64,000 nucleotides of DNA from Rallus limicola (Eukaryota > Chordata > Aves > Gruiformes > Rallidae), in NCBI GenBank assembly GCA_022605955.1, contig JAKCOZ010000021.1, positions 16,790,161 through 16,854,160 of the forward strand, given 5' to 3'. The first letter of the stretch is position 1. The number at the start of each line of letters is the position of its first letter. Both the position numbers and the translations under genes were made by a program. Positions 29,108 to 38,924 of this stretch are shown piece after piece. The notes beneath the pieces were generated by a model. It did not search any database. It was not told where the DNA came from and saw only the letters and a program-made list of their open reading frames with translations.

Positions 29108-29290
29108 CGCCGCGCCGGGCCCGGTCCGCCTCAGGCCGCCGCCCGCCAGGACAAAGGCGCCAACCGCCGTTGCCGCACGGCGAGGTCGCAAAACGGAAGG
29201 GGGGGAACACCGCGAGGAAGGCGAAGCCTCGCACTTTACGGCACGCCGCGTCGGATTGCAGCGTGACTCGAAGACGCTACCGCTGCAAGG
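29108..29290 (-). other. NCOA5: NCOA5 non-coding first exon (approximate)
   Basis: A consensus minus-strand donor GCGGCG/gtaagtc ends an exon at 29,108. The 5' end is only estimated, placed just downstream of the ZNF143-type motif. An alternative first exon may end at 28,676. Confidence 0.5.
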
Positions 29291-29292
29291 CG

Positions 29293-29310
29293 TGCTGGGA
29301 CTTGTAGTCC
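29293..29310 (-). promoter_or_regulatory. ZNF143/Staf-type motif (SBS)
   Basis: The minus strand reads GGACTACAAGTCCCAGCA, a close match to the promoter element ACTACAANTCCCAGCA bound by ZNF143 with THAP11/HCFC1. It sits in the NCOA5 CpG island, about 185 bp upstream of the first-exon donor, where such sites normally mark start sites. Confidence 0.6.
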
Positions 29311-29719
29311 AGCGAGGGGGGCGGGGCAGAGTCGGGCCGAGCCGAGCCGCTGGGTGGCGCCATGGCACCCCGCGCGGGGCGGGGCGGGGCGCGGGGGGGC
29401 CGCGGGGCCCGGTACCGGCGCGAGGGTCGGGCCCGGCGGCGGCGCCAGCGGCGTGGCGTGCCCGCGGTGAGCGGGGCCTCCGCGCTGCCGCCCCGAGCTG
29501 CCGGGGCTGCGCCGAGCTGCCGAGCTGGCACGGGGCTGCCTCGCTGCTGCCCCGCTGCGCTGGCACCCGGGGACGGGGCAGGACTCCCGCCTGAGCGGCT
29601 CCTCTCGGCCCGGGAGCACCGGGCTCTGCCACCCCCACGCTGTTCGGAGCCGCCTCGGGAGCCGGGAGCGCCGGCAACCCGGGGCCAGAACCGCGCCCCC
29701 CTGTGCTCTGGGCTGTGGG

Positions 29720-30850
29720 AACTTCCCGGGCCGGGCCCAGAAATCCCCTCTCCATCTTTGCCTCCTCATCGCTGCCCCTGAGACTCCCCCGGGACCCTTC
29801 GTGCTCTTGAGCGCCTCAGTTTTGGGAAGTGACAGCAGGCTGGGGAATCCTGAGCACGCGGCTCCCCTGGCTGCCCGTTGTGTTCGGGGAAGCACGTTGC
29901 TCTCTCCGCCCGCCATCGGCTGCAGTGCCAGAGGGACCTGGTGGCAAAGGGCAGGTGGCCAGTCACACGCGGGTGGCGGCCTCGGAGCTCGGGCTGAGCA
30001 GTGTGGCCAGGCAGGTGTCACTGCAGCACAGGCATAGTGTGGCTAAGCTGTGATGGGCTGGCAGTGTGGTGTGTGACTGGGATGCCGAGAAGCCATGGAT
30101 CCCAGCCACGCCACACGCTGCAATGGAAAGAGGAGCCCGGGGAAAGTCTCTAGGTGGGCTGGCGAGCCTGGAACTTCCCTGCGGACTGCTTGGGGACTCC
30201 TCCAAGGGAACTGAGCCAGAGGTGGGCGGCTGGCTGGAGGTACAGCCAGGCCTCCAGTGCTTCTGCCCCTTCCCGTGCCTGGGTGACGTACTCTGGGGAC
30301 ACCATGCAGAGGCAAGGGCCTGTGGGCAGCCATGAGGGGCTCTCCAGGGCCACAGATTTTCAGTTACTGTTGGAAAAAATGAAGTGAAACTTCAAACTTC
30401 TGCCTCAGGAATGAGCTGGCAGGGCAAGAACAAACCCTTTCCTTGCTATGGCCCACAGCTGACTCCTGCCCTTCCCTGCACCTCATTTACCCTGGGAAGA
30501 GGCAGGCAGGGTTGTGGCTCCATGGGGCTGGCAGGGAGCAGGTAGGAGCCCCCTTCCAGCACAACAAGACGTTCATGTAGAGCCACCACATAGGGATCCC
30601 CCAGGCCCAGCGGCTCTGACAGACACCGGGACCCCCAACCAGACAGCTGCTCCCCTGCGGGGACAGCGGCAGAAGAGGCCGGTGAAAGCATCTTCTCCGC
30701 AGCCCCCGGCCGAGCATCCCGGGCGGACGAGGCTGGGGCCCGGGCTGCGGCAGTGCCTCCCCAAGCTCGGGCTGAGGGCTCGCCGCGGGCGGGCCGGTCC
30801 CGCGGGGTTCGGGTGTGCCCGGCCCCGCAGGCTCAGACCTCCGCCCCACT
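29720..30850. other. NCOA5-CD40 divergent spacer
   Basis: GC-rich gap between the two head-to-head genes. I see no coding exon. Long open frames here are products of GC bias. Confidence 0.6.
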
Positions 30851-30992
30851 CTCACCCCCTGGCCCAGCGACCCGGCCCGAGCTCTGTGGGGGAAACCCCG
30901 GGGGCGGTGGCGGGCGGCCCAACGCCCCCTTCCTGGGCGGGAACGGGCCGAGACGTTATAGGGCGGGCGGCAGCGGCGCGAGGCGTAGCGCC
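30850..30992 (+). promoter_or_regulatory. CD40 promoter and 5'UTR
   Basis: GC-rich, with GC boxes (ggggcggtggcgggcgg, gggcgggaacggg) and a weak TATA-like gttatag at about 30,955. A symmetrical kB-type site GGGGGAAACCCC lies at 30,888-30,899, about 95 bp before the ATG. Mammalian CD40 promoters are NF-kB/STAT1/IRF driven; the role here is inferred. Confidence 0.55.
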
Positions 30993-31040
30993 ATGAAGTG
31001 GTTTGGGGTGTTGGGGCTCTTCGGTGCAGCGCTGCTGGGC
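30993..31040 (+). CDS. CD40: CD40 exon 1, signal peptide
   Basis: The ATG at 30993 (agcgccATGa) opens the hydrophobic MKWFGVLGLFGAALLG. The donor gtgagt starts at 31041; phase 0, as in mammalian CD40 exon 1. Confidence 0.93.
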
Positions 31041-34000
31041 GTGAGTGGGGCTGGGGCTGGGGCTGGGGCTGGGGCTGGGGCTGGGGCTGGGGCTGGGGCT
31101 GGGGCTGGGGCTGGGGCTGGGGCTGGGGCTGGGGCTGGGGCTGGGGCTGGGGCTGGGGCTGGGGCGTTCCCTCCCTCCTCTCCTAACTTGGAGCAGCTGC
31201 CCGGGTTTCCGGGAAGGGGCTCAGTCCGGTGGCTGTGGCCCGTCCCCTCTGCACGGCCCGCCCCCGCGGGAGGCCCACGGTCGGGAGCCGTGCCCCGGGC
31301 GGCGGTGCTGCCCCGCGCTTCCGCCGCCCCTCACACCCCGAGCTGTGTCGAGCCTGCGGCGTCCGGCGTCCCTCGGAACCCGTGGCCGCTGCCCAGGGGT
31401 GCTGGCGTGGGGAGAGGGCAGGGCGGGCAGGTCTCTGCCTGCCGGCCCCTCGTCCCGACTCGCTTTCGTTTTCCGCCCGAGGTAGCGGGACCCGGCGGGG
31501 TCCGCAGCCCAGCCCGGTGCCGGGTCCCCGTGGGCGGGGTCGGGCAGCGCGCCGTCCTGGGGCTCTGCAGCCCTGGGCGCAGCCTGGGCCCTCGGCCGGG
31601 GACCCCCCCAGCCTGGCGTGCAGGTCGGAACGTGCAGGGACGGGCCTTTCTGCGTCCCTTTCACTTCCCTTTCTGCCCGGCCTCTGATGCGTGTGACAGT
31701 GGGGCAGGTTCCCATGCTGGGTCCTGCATCCCCAGGCCGGAGCTTGCCGTGCCCCACGGCCCTAGGGCTGCCCGAGGGGCCCGGGCTGTGCCGGGCTGTG
31801 GCACCCCTTGTGCCCAGACCTTCCTCACCTGCCCCAGCCCCGTGCCCATCTTGCCCCAGAGCTCTGCCAGAGCTCCCATCCTGCTCCCTGGGCCAGGCTG
31901 CTGGAAGCTGCTGGGGATGGGCAGCACAGGGCTTGTTCTGCGTGGGGTTACAGACCTCTGGGTGCCCACCTGCACTGCCCAGAGATCTGATTCCCTGCCT
32001 CCTTTCCACCCTTTCCTATGCTAGGAGGAGCAAGGAAAGGTACTGCCTGACTTTTCTTGCATGATATACTTACCGGGGCTTTCCAGCCCCTTGGGGTTGG
32101 CACATCAGCCTTGGGAAGGGGCTGGCGGTGCTCCCCCTGCTCAGGACTGCAGCGCTGTCAGCACAGGGCAGGGTGAGATGAGCATTAAGAAACCTGGAGA
32201 AATGTGGGGGCACCTTACTGGAATTGCTGGCACCCCACTTCAAAGAGAGCACTGATGGCATCAGGCAGCGCAGGCGGCTCTGCTGTGGTCTGTGGTTAGT
32301 GCAGGCATGGGAAGAGCGGTGTGAGGAAGCCCTTACCTCGGGACGTGGGTTAGCACACGGGCTAGCACGTGTGTGCTTGCAAAAGCAAGGCAGTGCTGGA
32401 GTGCTGAGGAGCAGCATAAATTCTCAGATCATGTTTCTTCCAGTTCTGGGAGCTTGGTGATGCTCTAAGATGCCCTGAGAAGCAGTATGAACACAAGGGC
32501 ATGTGCTGTAACCGGTGTCAGCCAGGTATGGACACTCCTTCCCCATTCTGAGGCCCCAAAGCTTGGCTGTGCCAGGGCCCACTACCCAGCTTGCAGCAGA
32601 GCGAGCCCCTTTGCCCCCCTCACCAGCCTCTGTTGCAGGGGAAAAGCTGGTCTCTGAGTGCAGTGACACAAAAACCACTGTCTGTATCAGCTGTGAGACA
32701 GGACACTATCAGCAGAGCTGGACCAAGGAGAGGCACTGTACCCCCCACGATACCTGTGAAGCCAGTAAGTGCTCCCTGTGCGCCCCCCAGCCTGCGGGGG
32801 AGGGTGCTCACCTGCCCAGTGCCTCACCTTGCCTGCTCTCCGTTTGCCCAGACGCTGGCCTTGTCCTGAAGACTCAAGGAAATGCAACACACAACACTGT
32901 GTGCCAGTGCCGGGTGGGCATGCACTGCTCTGACAGCAGCTGCCAGACCTGTGTGGAGAACCAGCCTTGCCAGCTCGGCTTTGGCTTTGTGGTAGGTGAG
33001 TCTGACTGGTGGGACTGATGCCCTGGCAGCACTGACCTCGTGTCTTCCAGGGGAAGGTGGACTCTCCAAGCAAGATAACCCTAGCAGGGCTGTATCTACC
33101 ACTGCTTCTAGCAGCATTGTCACAGGGAGGACTGCTAGCCTGCCCCCTTGCCAGCCCCTCACCTCCCACAGCCCGTACTGACCTTCCCCCAACTTCTGCT
33201 CCTTTTCAGCCAAGACCCTGGTCCGGGTGTCATCCCCCTGTGAGCCCTGTAAAGAAGGCACCTTCTCCAATGTCTCTTCTAAAACTGAGCCATGCTATCC
33301 CTGGACAAGGTATTGTTTGAGTGCTGACTGTATCCTTCACCCATCTCCAGCTGTGCCCAGTCCCAAAGAGATGTGCTCTGCTGCCAGCCTTGGGGACTGG
33401 GCAGCTGGGATGATCCTTGAGAGACATAGCATCAGGCTGGCATAGGGCAGGAGCAAGAGGAGCAGAGCTGCAAGGGCAGTGAGGTCCAGGACAGTGTGAC
33501 TCTGCTTGAGGTGGACATACAGGCACTTGTGACCATCCCTCATCACATGTACAGAATGCTGGCCCCTGCAGGGATGCCACACTCACCTGCACTGGGGAGA
33601 AAGGGATAAGAGTCTATGGAGACCCCCGATATGCTGTCCAGGCTCTCCCTCCCAGCATGTTCCTTGGCTGTAGTCATCAGCTGATGCACCAGCCCTCTCC
33701 ATGGGGAGTCTGGCTTTGAGGATGCTGTGGGCTGGCAGGTCGTCCCTGTCTTTAGAAAGCTGCTGGAGGGTTAATTGCACTCCCTGGTAGAAATATGAGC
33801 CTTATTTCCAGGCTGAATTAGTTGCGCTTCAGCTGCCAGCCATTGGATTTCACTTTGCTTTTATCTGTGCCCAGAAATTACCTCCCCACGGAGCCACTTG
33901 TAGCCTGTCATCGAGTCATCTTTGAGCTGTTCTGCAATAGCTGCAGTGCTTGAGCTCTGAGGTCTCCCTGACGGGGCAAGTCTCAAATATCCACTCCCTC

Positions 34001-35482
34001 CTGTACCTTGTCCCCAGACTTGACCTCAACTCCAGCAGTTTCAGCAGCTCCATACCAGGACCAGGGACTTGCTATGGACCCTGTCCTGTCCCTGTCACAC
34101 AGCACAGGCCCCTCCAGAGCCTGGCAGGCTGAGCACAGGATGCTTTCTTATACAGCTCTGCTGGCTGCCCAGCCCCAGCCATTCTTCCTCAGGGACTTTC
34201 CATGTGCTCAGAACGGGCTGTGGTTACATGGTCTTGCTCTTCTCTGCAGCTGTGAGGAAAAGGGGCTGGTGGTGAAGGAAAAAGGGACAAATACCTCAGA
34301 TGTGATCTGCGGTAAGTGCCTGGTGTGCTGGGCTGGGCTGGTGTGGAGCAGAGATCGGGTACTCGGGCTCCTGTAGCACTCAGAGGAGCTGGCCTGGCCT
34401 GTGGATGTTTTGGGGAGAGTCTGGCCATACTGCTGGCATGATGCCTTCCTGCTCCTCTCTGTCCCTGTGAGTGATCCCCATGGGACTGGGCCTGGAGCAG
34501 AGGCAGCTCGGGATGCTCGGTGTCTTGGTGGGGGTGTGAAGCAGGTTTCTCACTGACCCTGTCTCCTTCAGCAGAGTCAAGCAAGCGCTCCTCGCTGTCG
34601 GTGCTGATTCCCATCACAGCAGCAGTTGTCACATGTCTTGTGGGCATCTTAATCTACTGCCTGGTCCACTCAAGTAAGTGGTTGGGATGGGGAAAGCGAT
34701 GCTTTAGCCAGAGGGACGCAGGGCCAAGGACCTGAACAGGGAGGATGGCGGCAGTTCTGCCAAGAGCAGGGCAGCCCTTCTGGGGACACTGCCAGGGCAT
34801 GGCTCCTCCAGCCTATTGCCCTGCTGGGTCAGTGGGCTCTGTCCTCTGCAGCAGGCATGTTAGCACTGCTGCAGCACCAAGCTGGGCCAGTGCTATGTGG
34901 GTCTAGCCTGGCTCCCTTGCCATGGCCTCCAGCCTGGCAGCAGGCACAATAATGAGCTGCAGGACATGCTCTGACCAGCACTCTCCCCTGACCATTGTGT
35001 TCTATCCCTCTTTCCATCCAGATCCCAAGCGACCGGTGCCGAATCAGGTGAGTCTGCCCAGAGTGCTGCTCCAGGAATGGGTTAGGGTCCCTCCTGGGCA
35101 CAGCTGGGGCTGTGCCAGAAGCTGTGAGCAGCAGAGTGGGGTGGGGGCTGTCCTAGGGCTGTCTGCCTGGAATAGGACAAGGGTTGGGGCAAGCCTGGGT
35201 GCTGCTGGCAAATCCTGAGACAGGAGGGACCTGCACAGGGTGAGGCCCTGCCCTGCATGGGAGTGTAGCAGGAGCTTGTGGAAAGATGTAGGTGCAGAGG
35301 TGGGGGGGGGCATAGCTGCCTGTCCCTGACCTCTGCCCCCTGTGCAGATAGAGATCCTGGAGCCCCACCAGCCTGAGGAGGTGGAAGAAGTCTTACCTGT
35401 GCAGGAGACCCTTCTCAGGGGCCAGCCTGTGGCCCAGGAGGATGGCAAGGAGAGCCGCATTGCAGAGCAGGAGAAGCTGTGA
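30993..35482 (+). CDS. CD40: CD40, TNF receptor superfamily member 5
   Basis: Nine exons: 30993-31040, 32444-32525, 32639-32764, 32852-32995, 33210-33309, 34250-34311, 34572-34673, 35022-35047 and 35348-35482. All phases agree and they encode 274 residues (human 277). In order: a signal peptide (MKWFGVLGLFGAALLG...), Cys-rich TNFR domains (about 25-187; CCNRCQPG, CHYQ-like GHYQQSW, EPCKEGTFSNVSS), three N-glycosylation sequons (NAT, NVS, NTS), a membrane segment (about 196-219) and a short tail. The tail has PVQET (247-251), the TRAF2/3/5 site PxQxT. PEEVEE (239-244) fits the TRAF6 form PxExx-acidic. QPVAQEDGKESRI matches the human C-terminus. CD40 binds CD40L and signals through TRAFs to NF-kB in B cells, macrophages and dendritic cells. 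No disabling change was seen. Confidence 0.96.
31041..32443 (+). other. CD40 intron 1, 1.4 kb
   Basis: GC-rich first half. It begins with the donor and, six bases on, the GGGGCT tandem repeat listed separately. Confidence 0.85.
31047..31165 (+). repeat. (GGGGCT)19 hexanucleotide repeat
   Basis: Nineteen perfect GGGGCT units (31047-31160) plus a partial GGGGC, starting six bases inside the CD40 intron 1 donor. The sense strand is G-tract rich and could form G-quadruplexes. The three sense frames read poly Gly-Ala, Gly-Trp and Gly-Leu. Its purity implies recent or ongoing length change. Confidence 0.97.
32444..32525 (+). CDS. CD40: CD40 exon 2
   Basis: Acceptor tcttccag, donor gtatgg. It encodes the signal-peptide end and the first Cys-rich domain: FWELGDALRCPEKQY and GMCCNRCQPG. 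Confidence 0.93.
32639..32764 (+). CDS. CD40: CD40 exon 3
   Basis: Acceptor tgttgcag, donor gtaagt. It encodes EKLVSECSDTKTTVC and ISCETGHYQQSWTKERHC, completing CRD1 and starting CRD2. Confidence 0.94.
32852..32995 (+). CDS. CD40: CD40 exon 4
   Basis: Acceptor tttgcccag, donor gtgagt. It encodes LVLKTQGNATHNTVCQC and CSDSSCQTCVENQPC, CRD2-CRD3, with one N-glycosylation sequon. Confidence 0.94.
33210..33309 (+). CDS. CD40: CD40 exon 5
   Basis: Acceptor ccttttcag, donor gtattg (weaker than the others). It encodes VSSPCEPCKEGTFSNVSS and CYPWT, CRD4. Confidence 0.92.
33310..34249 (+). other. CD40 intron 5, 940 bp
   Basis: Mixed composition. I see nothing beyond the splice sites. Confidence 0.8.
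34250..34311 (+). CDS. CD40: CD40 exon 6
   Basis: 62 bases; acceptor tctctgcag, donor gtaagt. It encodes CEEKGLVVKEKGTNTSDV and IC, the end of the Cys-rich ectodomain. Confidence 0.93.
34572..34673 (+). CDS. CD40: CD40 exon 7, transmembrane segment
   Basis: It encodes ESSKRSSLSVLIPITAAV, VTCLVGILIYCLVHS. The acceptor is a NAGNAG tandem (ttcagcag): use of the second AG (exon from 34575) would drop one Ala. Donor gtaagt. Confidence 0.93.
34674..35021 (+). other. CD40 intron 7, 348 bp
   Basis: No signal beyond splice sites. Confidence 0.8.
35022..35047 (+). CDS. CD40: CD40 exon 8, 26 nt
   Basis: A very short exon with acceptor ttccatccag and donor gtgagt. It encodes (N)PKRPVPNQ, the juxtamembrane basic/proline stretch of the tail. 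Skipping would shift the frame. Confidence 0.9.
35348..35482 (+). CDS. CD40: CD40 exon 9, TRAF-binding tail
   Basis: Acceptor ctgtgcag. It encodes IEILEPHQPEEVEEVL, PVQETLLRGQPVAQEDG and KESRIAEQEKL-stop (TGA 35480-35482). It carries the PxQxT site and a PxExx-acidic motif. Confidence 0.95.
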   Translation: MEILEPHQPEEVEEVLPVQETLLRGQPVAQEDGKESRIAEQEKL

Positions 35483-36012
35483 GGGTGCAGGGCGCTGCCT
35501 CCAACAGGAGTACAGACTGGGGCCAGCGGAGTCTCCTCTCTTCCTTCTCCAGCCTGGGAGGGAGCCTAGCATCTGGCCTGGCTGCTAATGGTGTGACTGC
35601 AGTGGACTGTGGCACGACCATCCCCATGGGGACACCGCGGCAGTGTCTGCCCAGGGATGCAAGAGCCAGAGCCTGCTCCCCCCACACTCCTGGGGTGCTG
35701 TAGCAGAGTGCAGCATGGCTGCTCAGGTACTGACCCCCTGGCAGGGCCTGGGGCAGCCCCCGGCATGGAGCTGCTGTGCTGGAACAAACGGGCTGCTCGG
35801 CTGGGGCCTGACTGCCGGGGCTGCCGTGGGGGAGCACGCTGGCTGCTGGGGAGACACCGCGGCAGCGCCCACGTCAGCCCCTGGCCCGGGGGAGCGGCGG
35901 TAGCACCCAGCTGGGACATCGGTCCCGGGGCTGGCGGCGAGGCAGCCGCCCCCGCCTTGGCCCGGGCCAGGCGGGCTCCGCGGGCACAAATAAAGGCGAG
36001 ACTCGTTGTCCC
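35483..36012 (+). other. CD40: CD40 3'UTR
   Basis: About 0.5 kb, ending shortly after AATAAA at 35989-35994. The distal part already lies in a GC-rich, CpG-rich block. Confidence 0.65.
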
Positions 36013-36460
36013 GGCAGTGCCAGCGTCCCGCGGGACCGGCGTGACGGGACCGGGGCGCGGTGCCAGACACCGGCGCACGGCGGCCGGGAGATGGTGCTGC
36101 GGGACCGGCGTTGCGCGGAGCTCTCCGCCCCCAGCGCGGCCCCGCCCGGGGCGGGGGTCGGGGCTCTCCGCGACCGCGCTCCCTCCGCCCGTAGGTCTGG
36201 CGGGAGGGCGAGGGGGTGGCGGCGGCGAAGCCGGGCGCGGCGTCCCCGCTGCCGCGCTCCGTGTCCCCATCCCCGGGCGGGCACGTGCACGAGCGAGGGC
36301 GCACGCGGCTGCCGCGTGCCGCGCAGCCCACTCCTCGCGCAGCCCACGCGCAGTCGGGGCCTGGGCGCTGCGGGGAGGGGAAACGGCCGGGCTCGGGGGT
36401 CGTCACGGCACCGAGCGGCGATTAAACGGCGCTACGTTCTCCCAGCGCGGCCGGCGGCCT
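35860..36460. promoter_or_regulatory. CpG island overlapping the CD40 3' end
   Basis: CpG-dense sequence with GC boxes (cggggcgcgg, ccgggcggg) directly at and beyond the CD40 polyadenylation site. No exon of a known gene starts here, so it may be an orphan island or promoter of a non-coding transcript. Confidence 0.5.
35989..35994 (+). terminator. CD40 polyadenylation signal (AATAAA)
   Basis: AATAAA about 510 bp after the stop, the only canonical signal in this stretch. Confidence 0.65.
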
Positions 36461-37039
36461 ATCCCCCCACACCCCCAGCTCCCCCTTCACTGGTGCCCCC
36501 CGGCGCTCCGGGGACAGGCGCTCCCGGGGGAGGTGTTCCCTCTGGAGCGGGGAGAGGAGCGGCTGTGCCAGCGGTCCTTGATCCCTGCCGTCCCCCGCTG
36601 CACCCTGAGCCGGGGCGTGCTCTCCCTGCTCTCCCGTCAGCGCCCCCCAGGGCTGGCAGGCACCCCCACAGCTCCTGCCCGCTGACCCCCGCTTGTGGGG
36701 AGAGTGCAGGGGCTCCTGCCCGCAGGCCCCGTGCCCCGACCTCGGCCCCGCGTCCCAGGAGGCTCAGGGTGCAGGCAGGGCTGCGGGCAGGCTCGATGCT
36801 CCTCACCATGCCAGTCTATCACAAGATGCATGATGTGGGGTGTAGGGCAGTGCTGCGGGGTGCTGGGGGTCAGCAGGGGAACTGCCACGGGCCCCGACCC
36901 TCTGGCATGGGGCTGGCCTGCAGTGTCACCCAGCACAGGCTCCAGGTGCCAGTTACAGCCCGTGACCCACCACCCCCCAGCACATGTGGCGTGGTGTAAG
37001 GAAGGCTGTAAATCCCAGAGCCAGGAGCAGTTGGAGCAA

Positions 37040-37135
37040 GGAGTGACTTTTACAGTAAAGGCAGGCGTACATTATTTAAAGCTCCTCTTAAAACCTAATG
37101 TTAAGTTTAATAAAGGAGATAAAAGCATGTCAGTA
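37040..37135. promoter_or_regulatory. AT-rich candidate conserved element
   Basis: A sharp AT-rich block (gtacattatttaaagctcc, aagtttaataaaggaga) in GC-rich spacer. Possible conserved non-coding element; conservation not testable here. Confidence 0.3.
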
Positions 37136-37424
37136 GCTCTCCCTCCTGGGGTTCAGTGCTCCCAGCAGTGCCAGTGGGATGGTCCCAACACTGGGCAGCA
37201 TCCCCTCAGCACTGGTGAACACCCTGACCTGATCACTGAAGTAACCCTGGGCAGTCCTGCCGGTGGAGAGGGTGACATCATGTGGGCTGCAGACACAGAG
37301 CTTTTGCCCCCAAAAAGCCTGGAGAGGACAGTATCCCCTGGCAGTCCCACTGCAGCCGGCTGGCCCCTCTGGCTCCCTGCCTCCCCTGGTGCTGACCTCT
37401 CCCTGCCAGCATACAGCGTGTTTA

Positions 37425-37765
37425 ATGCCTGCTCCTGCGTGTCAGACATGTGCCATCTCATTAGCACGTCTGTCCCCCAAAGTGAGAAGGGAGAGCGCGT
37501 GAGACCTAATTGAATGTAACTAATTATTCACTCCACAAATGCTCTGTTTAAATGGGATTGTGAGGGACAGAATTACTCATTCTGAAAAGGGGAGAGAAAG
37601 AGAAAGACAGAGAGAAAACAAATAGAGGCGGATGCTGGAGCTGCAGCTCCCTCTCTCCCCAGAATACCAATTACAGGATGAAGTGATTGTATAAATCTTT
37701 ACCGAGTGAACGAACTGTACTAGTCACTTACTCCTGTCCTCTTATTACAAGGAAGCAATGAAAAA
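37425..37765. promoter_or_regulatory. AT-rich candidate conserved element with TAATTATT core
   Basis: 340 bp with ctcattagc, gacctaattgaatg and ctaattattcactcc, then purine-rich gagaaagagaaag. Homeodomain-type cores are clustered. One of the best enhancer candidates by composition. Confidence 0.4.
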
Positions 37766-38528
37766 TCATCTGACTCTCCAGTCCAGTTAAGGGCTCCCAC
37801 TTGCTGCCTCGGACACTGTCTGCAGCTTGAGAGCTCATCCTGGTGCCTCCTAGAGCAGAGGTCCTAGGGGACAAGGCTCAGTGCCTGGGGCGATGCACTC
37901 TACTCCTCCCCAGGGAGGAGCAGTGCCTGTGGAGCTCTGGTAGGAGTCAGGTGCAGCATCCCAGGACACAGGGAGACCTGCACTGGCTGAGGGCCCCAGT
38001 GCTGCACAAACAACAGCAAACTCAGGCACCCAGTGCCTGGCACAGAGGCACCCTGGGTCTTCTGCCTGCAACTCCCCTGCCCTCTCCTTTGGTGGGTCCA
38101 GGCCCCCAGCCCCTCCCTGCCAGCTCCTGCAGCACTCAGAGACCTCTCCAAGCACTCCCCAAACAGAGAGCACAACGCTTCCCACCCCCTTCCCACACTG
38201 AAGTTGGCATTTCTCACTCCCTGGTGTCCCTGCTCCTGGTTCCCTCACACAGCTTCCTCCAAACACACCCGTTTCTCTCCCCGGCAGCAGTGTGGGATGG
38301 GAGAGAAGGTCTTGGCCACACCGAGCAGATAAAGCCATGCTGGGGTCCTTCTTTTGCATGAGCTGGTGAGCACCCAGACAGTCCCACGCTCTCTGAAGTA
38401 ACAGCAGGACCCCCCTTACCACAAAACATCCAGCACTCAGGGAGCTGGATTACCATGATGAGAGGCCACCCGCTCTCTATATCTTGCTGCTACCAGGAAC
38501 TTGCAATATGAGCTAGGGAGCCTGATTT

Positions 38529-38588
38529 GGCAGGGAGGTTGGACCTGATGACCTCTCGAGGTCCCTTCCAATCCATACGATTCTATGA
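38529..38588 (+). repeat. CR1 LINE 3' tail
   Basis: The stretch ggcagggaggttggacctga through gtcccttccaatcc and ends at attctatga, the hallmark 3' end of avian CR1 elements. About 60 bp only, so a severely truncated copy. Confidence 0.85.
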
Positions 38589-38924
38589 ACAGAGATGAAA
38601 CAGCCCCAGGGTGCTCCAAGGAGGGACTGTGCTGCTACATGGGTGCCCCAGGCCCCTGTGTCACTCAGTGCTGTAGGTCCCCAGCTCAGCTAGGGGTGAG
38701 AAGCCACCAGAAGAGTTGTATGGTTGAGTCACTGTGGGGGAAAACAGACTGCCAGCAAGTTGGCAAGGAGAGGGCAAAACCTCCAGCCTGTCCTGTCTCC
38801 TGCAGAATGGGGATTTGATTGTTGCCAGCAGCGAGTTTCCATGCACTGGAGATGTGTGTGTGTGGGTGTGAGGCAGAGATAACATCATCATAACAAATGC
38901 AGCTGTGCAGCTCCATTCTGTGCT

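Larger units (their letters stand above)
28660..29720 (-). promoter_or_regulatory. CpG island promoter of NCOA5
   Basis: About 1 kb of very CpG-dense sequence at the 5' end of NCOA5. It holds many GC boxes (for example ggggcggggcgg near 29,375) and a ZNF143-type motif at 29,293-29,310. Two minus-strand donors lie within it. No TATA box was seen. Confidence 0.75.

Noticed and set aside
29362..29466. Arg/Gly-rich plus-strand frame MAPRAGRGGARG with a donor-like CCGCGgtgagc
   Set aside because: It could mimic a divergent first exon, but there is no partner exon before CD40 and no recognisable protein. GC bias is enough to explain it.
28403..29755. 450-residue minus-strand open frame over the NCOA5 CpG island
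   Set aside because: Low-complexity Arg/Pro/Gly/Ala content with no family resemblance; expected by chance in GC-rich DNA, and it overlaps the NCOA5 promoter.
30753..32024. 423-residue plus-strand open frame through the CD40 promoter and GGGGCT repeat
   Set aside because: It includes poly Gly-Ala from the repeat and runs over CD40 exon 1 and intron 1. The splice-supported CD40 model explains the region.
35609..36999. Open frames of 302-358 residues after CD40
   Set aside because: They track the CpG island and UTR; Ala/Arg/Pro/Gly-rich with no conserved motif.
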